Source of the DNA: Sipunculus nudus
Taxonomy: Eukaryota; Annelida; Sipuncula; Golfingiida; Sipunculidae
Assembly: GCA_026874595.1 (NCBI GenBank)
Contig: CM049313.1
Location: 33,042,008-33,106,007 of the forward strand
Length of the DNA: 64,000 bases
Reading direction: 5' to 3'
Below the pieces are notes generated by a model, which was not told the DNA's origin, did not search any database, and worked only from the letters and a program-made list of their open reading frames with translations. This document shows, piece after piece, positions 24,701 through 36,700 of this stretch; position 1 is the first letter of the stretch; each line of letters starts with the position of its first letter. The position numbers and the translations under genes were made by a program.

Positions 24701-27700
24701 TCCAGGCTTTGATTGCCTCCTACCTAATTCTGGTTATTCCAGGCTTTGATTGCCTCCTACCTTTTTCTGGTTATTCCAGGCTTTGATTGCCTCGTACCCT
24801 TTTCTGGTTATTCCAGGCTTTGATTGCCTCCTACCCTTTTCTGGTTATTCCAGGCTTTGATTGCCTCCTACCTTATTCTGGTGATTCCAGGCTTTGATTA
24901 CCTCCTACCCTTTTCTGGTTATTCCAGGCTTTGATTGCCTCCTACCTTTTTCTGGTTTTTCCAGGCTTTGATTGCCTCCTACCTTTTTCTGGTTATTCCA
25001 GGCTTTGATTGCCTCCTACCCTTTTCTGGTTATTCCAGGCTTTGATTGCCTCCTACCCTTTTCTGGTTATTCCAGGCTTTGATTGCCTCCTACCCTTTTC
25101 TGGTTATTCCAGGCTTTGATTGCCTCCTACCTTATTCTGGTGATTCCAGGCTTTGATTGCCTCCTACCCTTTTCTGGTTATTCCAGGCTTTGATTGCCTC
25201 CTACCTTTTTCTGGTTGTTCGAGGCTTTGATTGGCTCCTACCTTTTTCTGGTTATTCCAGGCTTTGATTGCCTCCTACCCTTTTCTGGGTATTCCAGGCT
25301 TTGATTGCCTCCTACATTTTTCTGGTTATTCCAGGCTTTGATTGCCTCCTACCCTTTTCTGGTTATTCCAGGCTTTGATTGCCTCCTACCCTTTTCTGGT
25401 TATTCCAGGCTTTGATTGCCTCCTACCTTATTCTGGTGATTCCAGGCTTTGATTGCCTCCTACCTTTTTCTGGTTATTCCAGGCTTTGATTGCCTCCTAC
25501 CTTATTCTGGTAATTCCAGGCTTTGATTGCCTCCTACCTTTTTCTGGTTATTCCAGGCTTTTATTGCCTCCTTGAAGTGAGCAAATGGCCGAGATTTCTT
25601 TCCTTTCCCAACATAGAAGATACTGGACAAGAACGTCTGGAAAGCAGCTTTCTCATCTAGATTGAACCAATACAAAGAGAATATATATATCTATTCCACA
25701 TGTTATTTGACACACCTGTTTGTCATGTATCAGAAGATAGGGCCTTTCAAAGCAATTAGATGTGAATGAGAAATATTTGGTCTTGTATTACAAGAATAAT
25801 GAAATTAGAATACAAAGTTTTATCAATGTCATAGTGATTTCTATTTCTCCAAATGTAAGTTTCTTTGCTACCACAGTCTTTCTGAAGAAATCTTATGACT
25901 GAACAAGTTAAACTAAAATTTTGAAATACACTTTTGTGTTTTTCAGAATTGTTGAGTCATGCAAAATTAGGTCAACATAATCTAATGATGCACAACTTTA
26001 TTTACAATTGAACTTATGTTAAATTTACCAATATATTGCAATACATGGGTATGCAAATAAATATACAACTTAAGTCTCTCTTACCCATACACTTAGCCCT
26101 GGTAGGCAGGTTTTTGGTGATTCTTGGATCCAGTAACAAGTAATTGAATGATGATTTCTGTAAACCCTCTCTCCATTCTTTGTTACTCTTTTGAAAAGCA
26201 TTCACCATTTCTTCCTCCAATTCCCCGAGACTGGACACATCAAGATCACCGGACAACACTCGCTTCAGTTCTGGCTGAAAGGACCCTAAATGAATGACAA
26301 AAAAAATATGTTAAAAAAATAAAGAAAAAACAGGAAAACCAAGATCATAAAATGATTGTCCTCATACAAATCTGCACTATATCTGCATTCTGGCCTAAAA
26401 ATGTTCATAGGAATTGAAATGCACTATATAGCAAAATTTAAGTTAAGAAATTTAGGCATGAAAGAGGGACCATGAAAAATTTCCTGAAAATGGGTGGGGG
26501 GTTCAGTCGGTTTCCATTATCATATATCTAGAGTGAATGAGGTAATACTTGCTAAACTGCCCCATATGGCAGTTCCTAAATTTTCTGTTACTAGGAAATT
26601 TCCTGTGAATCTCCTGCCTGAAATTGTATGCTTTGTGAGGTATCTGTATACATATCACAGGTTCCTTAGAAAATGTGTTAAACATCACATATGGCAAACC
26701 ATGACATCTGGACTTTGGCCTGTGAGAACATGGACCTAACATCTCAACAACTCATTCTGATTTCTTCAATTTCTCGTTGATGGCAGCTGTACTGGCCCAT
26801 ATTAATTTTTGGAATTCTTATGTTGCTGAGGGGGTTGGCTGGGCCTCAAACTTGTTTCAGTCTGCTAGCAAATGGGGCTACGTTTGTATGACATAAGCAT
26901 ACTCCCTGGAAATGATGGCTAAATATATAGGTACATTTATTACTCTATATGGAAAAGGTCATTAAAAGTGTCAAGAACACTTTATACACTGCCAAAAATA
27001 ATTTTCTTTATATGATAAATTTTCTTGTCCCACTCCCTATAATTTCTTACCAAAAAAAAAAATATCTTATGGCAAGAAAATTATCTTGAAAGTGGGGCAA
27101 GATATTTTTTTGGCCATCAAAAAAGCTATATTATGGCAAGAAATAATATCTTGGGATATTATGATGAAGGAAATTTTTCTAATGAAAATATATCATCTTA
27201 CGAAAAATGTAGATATATTTTCTTGACTTTATGCATGCTGCATATATATCAAGAAAAAATATCTTGAAAAATATCTTGAGGATTTCTTATCTTTCTAATC
27301 TTTTCAAGAAAATTATTTTGACAGTGTACACTTCTATCTGTCAGATACAGTAATGTTTACATGACGTACTGCCATTTTCTTACCTCGTTTGTCATCTTTT
27401 TTCTGTATTGCTGGGTCCTTCATCAGCTGGGCCAGCTTTTTTTCGTAAGTGCGCCTGGTCGAAGATGTAACAGGGCCTGGCATTTCACCGTAGTTGGCGA
27501 GTTTCTCAAACAGTTCCTGGTCACTCAAACGGGCCACTTGCGATGATACTAGAGTGTTTTCAGCAGAGCACTGACAACAGAGTGATAAGTCTGTGATGTT
27601 ACTCACATCTGTGCCGTAATGCATCTCAATCACTGAAAACCCACTCTCATCTGTGTGCACAATTTCCTCAACATCATCAATGCTGTAGTAACTGAGCACG

Positions 27701-30700
27701 CTGTCGTCAAAACAACCAAAATCTGAGACACGCATACCGGTATTTAATGGTCCACAGCAGCTGCTGCACGAGCTTCTGCGACTTGAGTCCAGAGAAGTTT
27801 GTCGAGAGCTGTATCTTGGATAAGGCCCAGCACTGTTAACATTAAACTCATCTGGATCTTTTAACAAGTCACTGATATCAAGATCAAACTTTAACTGTGA
27901 GTTCTGACTATCACCTCTCCTGTCTTCTTTGTCATCTGGAGTTGTATCTGTATTTGTCTTTAAAACCACATTATCATCCACAGATCCTGTTTGTTCTTCA
28001 GTAGGTTTCATTTCATATGATTCATATCTGCGTCTCCTATTAGCTACAGACTGAAACGGTTTGGGTTTGATGGTTTTTGATTTAACCTTTTTGCTTCCAT
28101 TTGGTAAACTGAACAAAGCATCAGGTGTACCTTCTTGACAAGCTGTCATGTGACTAGATTGAATTTTTAGGTGGTTAACCTCACCAAACAGAGCACCTGT
28201 ATTGTTCTTACTTGGTGATGTAACAGGCACAGCACTTTGGTCCTCTATAACTAAGCAAGAACCAGGAAGAATGTTATATCGAATCCCTGCGGGACTTCCA
28301 GCAGAGCCTGTGGGACGTGGGGAATCACTTTTATTTGGACTGTTAAAAAGAGCATTGAGATTTTGTCTGCATTTTCTAGGAGTGTATTCCCGTCTTTCCT
28401 CGCTATGAAACAATGCCCCAGTTTTTCCTTTTGGTTCAAGTAACATGTCTTCCATTTTATTACTCACAGCCTTGACCCCTGAATCTGCAAGACCTTGCCT
28501 GATGGCATAACGTGCAGCTAGGGCATCTTGGTCCTCAATATCACTCTCATCCTTTGTGATTTCCAGTGCTGCTGCAAGCATAGCTTCATGATCATTCGGC
28601 TGCTGCCATCCTTGCTTTTGACCATATTTTCTCCAAATATCTGTCTTCCCATTTTCATTTTTCTGAGCCTTGCTACTCACATCTCTCCATTTTATCTTCT
28701 TTTCAGTTTTTCCCAAATTTTCACACAATCTACCTTTATCCCTTTCATTTGCACATGCTGTGCAATTGTTCACACTGTTAACGAGCTCCTTTCCTTGTTT
28801 ACTGACCGATTCACTGGTGTCCCATGTATCTTTGGTACCAGATTTCTCATCACATGAAGTCTTAATTTTCTTGCCACAAGTATCAATTACTCTGTTGGAT
28901 GAGGTTCTGTTAATCGCTTTCTCTGCCCGATACCAGGATTTTGTCCAATCTTCAAAAGTCACCCCTGTGTTCCCCCGGGGTAGGCTAAATCCAACCTGGA
29001 TAACGTTATTGTTTTCACAGACTTGGTCATCAAAAGGCAGCTCAATGTGAACCCAATCATCAGTATCATCACCAATGCTCTCCAGCTCTGCTACTCCTGT
29101 CTCATTTCTCTCTTCTTCCTTATCTAACTGCAAGTCAGATTGTTCTTTATCTGAAAATCTGCATGCAGAACGATTTTTTAAGATCCCTTTCTTGGCAGGT
29201 GTTGGTGTTTGCTCCAAATCTGTGAATGTGGCAGTATTCTTTGGGCTGGCACTGTCACTCTTACATGTATAATAGCTCTCCTCCTGGTAAAAATAATAAT
29301 AAGATTTAAGATTTAAGATTACATACTACTGACAATGAATATTTTGCACAGTGAACACTCTTAAATCTATGCAGAATGAACAAGCAATTTAATTAACCTG
29401 ACACATTCAAGGATCAACACAATATGAGTTTATTGGAATATTTTAGGATTAAGTTTGGGGCATGTTTAAAAACCATTGGCACAACTGTGAGATCATCACG
29501 GTAACCAAAGTGACCTAAGTAAACACCTTAAGTACAGAAACATGCATCAGTTGGTCTTTTGCAACACACAAAGGTTGCTGATCATTAACTGATGTGCTTT
29601 TTACTGTGGATATGTGGGTTCAGTACCAAGTATATATTACCTACACCCATTGATACAACTATAAAATCACCAGGGTTTGTTCTTACCTGGCAGACCATAA
29701 TTCAAGGAGTTTTCCAGGTTTTCTCCTGGTCTAACAACATTAATATGAAGGAACGGAGGGCTTCAGACATTCAAAAATGTGCATCTAAACTGGTACCGAT
29801 CTTAGTGAACACTGGAGCTCATATGATATGGAATGCAAATGGCCCAGGTGAGGCAAAATATGAATATGCAACAGGGTCTCATAGAGTTGCTGGCAAGCCC
29901 AAATTGCAATCCTTTGCACCTGCTGCTACTGCTACTGAACTCTTGTGCCGAGCCTGTTTAACTATATCTACTGTGGCTGATCTGGACTTACATCCACATT
30001 TAAAGAATATTCCAGGTGTATATTAAAGAAAAAACATTTTTTCAGGTTTTCCAGGATCTGGGAAAGTCATTTATTTTATCCATTTATATTCCAGGTTGAG
30101 TAGGAACCCTGAATCACTGCTCACCATATTTGATTCAAGAGTGTTCTCCAGGTCACTAGAATTAGGTAGGTCATCCTTAGAATCTCGCAGCAGCACCTGT
30201 GGGTGGTCAGGTGAGGTCACATCAAAGTACTGGGTCGCAGGGTCAAGGTCATCCAGCTCTTTTTGCACCTTAAAAAAAAAGCCAATGTTACTGTACTCAC
30301 TTTTATATTCAGTTGTGTGTGCAAAGGTGAGTATGTAAATTATCAGAAAAATATGCTCTTTTATAAAATTATCATAAAAAGGTGGATATGGGTAGGAGAA
30401 AAGTGTTCACATATGCAAATCTTTATGTGGGTTGAAGTTTCTAATGTTATTGATGCCAGAACATTTACAAGATTTCTGATGCTGTAAATGATTATCAATA
30501 AGTAACAAGCTGGTACCAGATTTAGATGCTGTAGACTAGAGGTACAGCACAGGACATAAAAGCTCAAAGATTGTTTTTTTTTTTAGATTTTTTTTATGGA
30601 GCTAACCACCTCCATTTTTTTTAATGCTTGCTTAACTAAGATTATGTACATCTCAAGAATTCAATTTTGATTTCGGACTACATGACAGGGGCTTATACTC

Positions 30701-33700
30701 GATAATTCTGACGTCAACCAGGCTCCTGAGGGTGTGTGTCATCCCCAATGCTAGGTCATAACAACAAGGTCCCCAAAAGATGCACTCGTTTGTGAGTGGA
30801 ACACAAGTCTCCCCATTAAGCTTGCAGAGCGCTCACCCTGGGTGGGGGCCAACTGTGTAAAATCTCACCACCTTGGCTGAGATTCTTACGATCCCTGTTT
30901 TGAGCCCTGTGAGGTTGAATCTGCATTTGTCACAAGTTAGTGTTAAGTCCTTGAAGTTATGGTCACAGTGCTTGTTCTCACCAGGTAGACCCAAATTCCA
31001 CGAGTTTTCCATGTTTTCTAGGTCTTATAGGGTTTTTTCAGGTCACAAATTAGTAACAACATTAATTAGAAGGAACACAGGGCTTTATACATTCACAAAT
31101 GCACATCACTTAGTCCCACTTGAAATCTTAGCTAATACATGTATATCTTAGCGAGCACTTGAGCTCACAGAGTTGTAAGCAAGCCAAAATGGTAATCCTT
31201 TGCACCTGTGGCTAGTTTCCTCCACAGGCGCCAGGTCAGGATACTGCTAAAAACCCCCCATTCCCTCCCTGTGAATGGTGGTTTTGTAAGTAAACTGTTG
31301 TGAGCATTTCTGTATTAATGAGAATTTTCTCTGTTAAGGTTTATACGCCAGAGTAAGCCAACCGAAAATTTTCCCTTATTGGGCCCATTATTGCCCACCC
31401 CGCCTCGTTCCCGTGTATCTAGGTCACACTTCCTTTTCCTGTATTCACTTTTTTCGCAGGCGGACGGAAGAGGACTGGGAGGGAGGGTTGTTTGTAATAC
31501 AGAAAAGCTCACAACAGTTTACTAACAAAACCACCATTCACAGGGAGGGAATTGGGGGGTTTTATTACGTAAACATAATTGTGAGCTGTTTCTGTATTAA
31601 TGAGAATATAACAGATAAACCTTGAGGAGGGGATACCAACCTAGATCAGCGGGAAGGAGAAGCACATCACTGGAGCGAAGGAGCAGACAAAGACAGGAGA
31701 TCAATCCGGAGCAGCAGAAGAAGCGGTGGTTGTGAGAGAAACGAGTGCCACAGGGAAAACCAGGGAGCCGCAGGATGAACAGAAGGACAAGGAGGAGATC
31801 CGTCTGCACCATATGGGATAGACGGAGGAGGATCCAGCGGATGAGACTCGGCACCTGAAACGCGTAGAGAAACCGGTGAGACCAAACGAACGCCAGGGTG
31901 TCGGGGAGACGGTTGCAAGGGCGACGTAGACGCGTCACAGTAGGAACGAGGGCTGGGGAGGAGGGAAAATCGAACAAATCGAATTTCCAACGCCCCAGGC
32001 GAGTGAAGAGACACCAAGTACGTAGAGCGGAAGGACGACCAGCGGAGGCGGAGACGGGGGGCCATGTGAGAGGGCGTCTGCTAGAAAGTTCGAGACACCC
32101 GGAAGATGAGACGCACAGAGCGAGGCCCGTATCGTCATACAGAGATCGAACAAGAGGTAGGTCTCCCCCATTAGTGAGGGTGAACGAGTACCGCCCTGCC
32201 TACTGATATAGGCCACCACCGTGGTGTTGTCGGTCATGACTAGGATGTGACGGCCTAGTAATCGGTGAGACCTACGGCAGATAGCGCGACGGACGGTGCG
32301 AAGTTCGAGGACATTGATATGAAGGAGGCGTTCCGACGGGGACCAGATTGCTGAGGCGCGGAGATCGGCCATATGGGCACCCCAACCGAGGAGAGACGCG
32401 TCGGTCAACACCGTACAGTCAATCTCCTGAGAGAAGGGAACGCCCTGAAGGAGAAAGGGGAGGTCCAGCCAGGGACGCAGGGTCCGCCATGTGAGGTGAA
32501 ATGGGAGGAGCCGTGAAAAGGCTGTGAGCACGAAGGAGGGACTGAACTGGACGGAGATAGAGCCGACCGAATGGAACGAAAGTGGCGGCCCAGTAGAGAG
32601 CGCCGTGAAGAGAAGCAGCGGCACGAGAATCAATACGGCGAGAAAGGAACAAATCTGCACCCTGAGCTTCTGAGCAAATTCGTGCGGGGGAGACGCAGTC
32701 CCAGACGCAAAATCGAAAGTCACACCCAGAAACTGTAGTGACTGAGTGAGCTGGGACTTCTCGGTATTGACAAGGTTCTGAAGTAAAGCGAGAACCCGGG
32801 AGCGGTGTTCCAGTAAGAGAGAGTGATCGGCCGCATGGACAAGCCAATCATCGAGGTAAGGGAGCACGGATATGCCCTGGGAGCGGAGGTAACAAGTGAT
32901 TGTGTGGACGAGCATTGTAAAAATCCAGGGGGCCACATTGATTCCGAACGAAAGGGAGCAGAATTGATACACACGGTTCCGGTAGGCAAACGGAAGAAAT
33001 GGTTGGGACGAGGATGGATTGGCACGTGAAAATACGCATTCCTAAGGTCTATTTTGAACGCCCAATCCATCCGACGGATAATGCGGAGAACCGCATGAAT
33101 ATTGAACATCCGAAAGGGGGCGCGGGGCGATGAATGGAGGCGCTTGTGATCTATAATGGGGCGCCACCTCCCGTGCAGCTTCAGAACCAGAAAGAGACGA
33201 GAGTAAAACCCCCTGGTGGAAGGGGGAACTTCGAGCATCGCCCGCTTGTCTAGCATAGATTGAATGGCCTCCTCCAACGCGAGACGCTTGACCGGATTGG
33301 TGGGAGTAATATGGATCCCGAACTTGATCGTGCTGAGAACCAAACAATGTGAAGTTATGCCCACCGAAGCAGGAAAATGGGTGCCGAGTCGAGCGCCAAC
33401 TGGACTTAATGGGTCATTTCTTGGTAGAACCTCGGCGCGAGGAACGACCAGGAAAGGGCTGGGAACGAACAGGAAGGACGGGAAGATGGAGCAGGGGCCC
33501 TACGAGCAGACGAGGGGGCCAAACTTGAAGTCCGAGTCTTAGGAACCGGTAAAACGGGCGAGGCACAGGAGCGGCCGAATGGAGGTGGGCCTGTCGGTCT
33601 GAACGATCCAACACCCGGTCAAATAGGGGCCGAAGTTGGCCGCCAAACAGAAGAGAACCCATGAAAAGGCTGCATGAGTTCAGGTTTAAGGGTATGTAAC

Positions 33701-36700
33701 GAGTGAAGACAGGCCGAGCGGCGAAGTAAAATGCAGTTTTCGACTAGCCGCCAAATCACAGTTAGTCGTGCGCGGAGGCTTGCCAAATATCACTGATAGT
33801 GGTCAGATCTGTGGAGACGGCAAGGAGACTAGTGACAGCTTGTAAATCATTAACCGTCCCTGCCGCCTGACAGCCGAGCCCCTCTAAATCAGAAAGTTGA
33901 CGGTCAGTAACATGGGTGGAGGAAGAAAATAACTAATGTCCATCCACAAAAGGTTGTTCCAGGCCCGATTCGAAACGCATAGGGGCCGAAGGAACATCCA
34001 GATGGCCGGAAAAGGTCGCCCTGTACCCCCGGGAGTTCGAGAGGGTGCTGGGAGACCAGGCCTTGGCCGACCCAGGCGCCACCTGGGCACCGGTAGCTGT
34101 AGAGATCGAACCAGATACGGCGGCGTGATGCTCACATAAAGGTCGACAGTATTGTCTGTGAACTCCATACACACTGGGGGTGTGGAGAAGGGCGACTGAA
34201 GGGCAACCAGATTCAAATAGAAACCGGACGCCAACGCTGGGGAAGGCCGAGGCTGGAGGCCGCGGAACTTAGGGCCAGCCGGTTGTGCCGCCTGCGTAGA
34301 TAGCAATGAGGTCCAGCAGCGCAGATTTGCGCGCCCACCAAGCCTGGCACTGGAGCGCGACCTCCGACCACTGGTCAGTAGCCAGGGCGGGATCAGCAAC
34401 AGAAGATGAAGGTGACGCCTGAGAACCCCTGGAAGCGGGATCTAAAGAATCCCTGGGAGCTGGAAGAACCGAAGGCTGCAAAAAAGAAGCCGAGGGTCGG
34501 CAAGAAGCAGGATTGAGCCAAGAAGCCGCCGGAACCGGGGCCCCTCTAAATCAGAAAGTTGACGGTCAGTAACATGGGTGGAGGAAGAAAATAACTAATG
34601 TCCATCCACAAAAGGTTGTTCCAGGCCCGATTCGAGACGCATAGTGGCCGAAGGAACGTCCAGATGGCCGGAAAAGGTCGCCCTGTACCCCCGGGAGTTC
34701 GAGAGGGTGCTGGGAGACCAGGCCTTGGCCGACCCAGGTGCCACCGGGGCACCGGTAGCTGTAGAGATCAAACCAGATACGGCGGCGTGATGCTCGCATA
34801 AAGGTCGACAGTATTGTCTGTGAACTCCATACACACTGGGGGTGTGGAGAAGGGCGACTGAAGGGCAACCATATTCAAATAGAAACCGGACGCCAACGCT
34901 GGGGAAGGCCGAGGCTGGAGGCCGCGGAACTTAGGGCCAGCCGGTTGAGCCGCCTGCGTAGATAGCAACGAGGTCCAGCAGCCCAGATTTGCGCGCCCAC
35001 CAAGCCTGGCACTGGAGCGCGACCTCCGACCACTGGTCAGTAGCCAGGGCGGGATCAGCAACAGAAGATGAAGGTGACCCTGAGAACCCCTGGAAGCGGG
35101 ATCTAAAGAATCCCTGGGAGCTGGAAGAACCGGAGGCTGCAAAAAAGAAGCCGAGGGTCGGCAAGAAGCAGGATTGAGCCGAGAAGCCGCAGGAACAGGG
35201 GCCGCAGGCGGAACAACAACCGGAGTCTGAAACAAAGAACTGGCCGGGCTGCATGGAACCGCAGAACGCCCATCCGGAGCTCCAGGAGTCACAGCAAGCG
35301 AGGGCGGCTGAAAGGAAGTGGAAGGAGAGGGCCGGAATTACCTACCTCAGCTCTATGAAGCCCCGTGGAATCCAGCGGTACAGCTACAGCCGGCTCAGGA
35401 GACAAAAAAAGGAAGCTGGCGAGGGGCTGGAGGGGAGGACAGCGGTCCAAGTGAGAGGACCGGGGGAGCCAGGGAGGCAACTGGACAAATGGACGCGGAT
35501 CTAGATGAATCTTCTAGATCCAACATGAGGGATGAGCAAAAACGGGATAACTTGCTCAGGATAGTATAAGCTGACGACGGGTCCGAAGGAGGAAACGAGG
35601 TAACAGGAGAAGACTTCCTCTTACGAGAAGGTGAGAGTAATGATTTGGTAGTAGAGACTACTGGGGTGTAACATTACAGGTGATGATGGAAGGGGAACGT
35701 AACACAGAAGTGTTGCGGTCAACCACGGTAGGATCCCCCCCCCCCCCCCCCAGGCTGACAATGGCAACAGATAAAGGTGCCGACGACGGAGCGACCCCAA
35801 CTACCGGGGAATGAGACCAGACATGGAACATGGCCCATTTGTCAGACGACCACGTCTGACAGTAAAAGCAGGGATCAGCCAGGCCCCGGCAAGAATCATT
35901 CTGGGAACGGCATAGAAAACAAGTGGGGTGTGAATCCCATGCAGGGATTAAGGAACCACAAGAAGAACAATACGAGGGGTTCTCCATGGCGGGAAGGGAA
36001 AACAATTCTACTAACAAGTCAGTTGGCAAACCCTTTAAGTACAAATCCAACAGTGGACGAACTCGCAGAGTCTAAACGTCCATCATGGGAACGAGGCGGG
36101 GTGGGCGATAATGGGCCCAATAAAGGAAAATTTTCGGTTGGCTTACTCTGGCGTATAAACCTTAATAGAGAAAATTCTCATTAATACAGAAACAGCTCAC
36201 AATTATGTTTACGTAATAAAACTCCTGTGCTGACCCTGTGGAACAACATCTATGGCAGCCAACATGGACCTATGGCCAAATTTAAGGAATACTACAGGTG
36301 TATATCAAAAAGGCCCCAGACCTGGAAAAGTCACTTATTATAACCAGGTTGAGTATGAACCCTGTGAACAAGAAAATGGGAATAAAACACCCATGCCCTT
36401 CAGGAATAATAGTTACTGGGTGTAGATGATATCAGAATATAAATGAGAGGAAGCGTGTACCAGCCACGTAGTCCCCAAACAATAATGGAATTATGCAGGT
36501 GAACACACTGCATGGGATTATTCACGTACCAGGTATGTTGTATATACATGAAATGTAGTGTTTTATAATTTAAAATATGATATCTGCCAATATTTCATTC
36601 TAAAACCAGTTGCTTACTTCTGTGCAAATAGGCTGTGGAAATAGGCTTACACTGGAGGCAGTCATGGCCACAAAATATAACATAGCCTGGTGGCTGTACA

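Larger units (their letters stand above)
31250..36221 (-). mobile_element. DIRS-type retrotransposon lacking tyrosine recombinase
   Basis: About 4.97 kb, sense strand minus (same as ANKLE1, in its intron 5). It has inverted terminal repeats, an internal complementary region, a gag-like Cys motif region, reverse transcriptase with YLDD and RNase H. The order gag-RT-RH fits DIRS elements and the inverted, non-identical ends rule out an ordinary LTR element. Only about 350 bp separates the RNase H extension from the internal complementary region, so the tyrosine recombinase expected there is missing. Frames are broken by indels, so this copy is not autonomous. Confidence 0.9.

Noticed and set aside
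23857-25566. CRISPR-like array
   Set aside because: Units are directly adjacent with no unique spacers, and the window is eukaryotic.
29592-30026. 144-codon plus-strand frame
   Set aside because: It lies inside an interspersed repeat whose other copy (30970-31249, 36222-36372) does not keep the frame.
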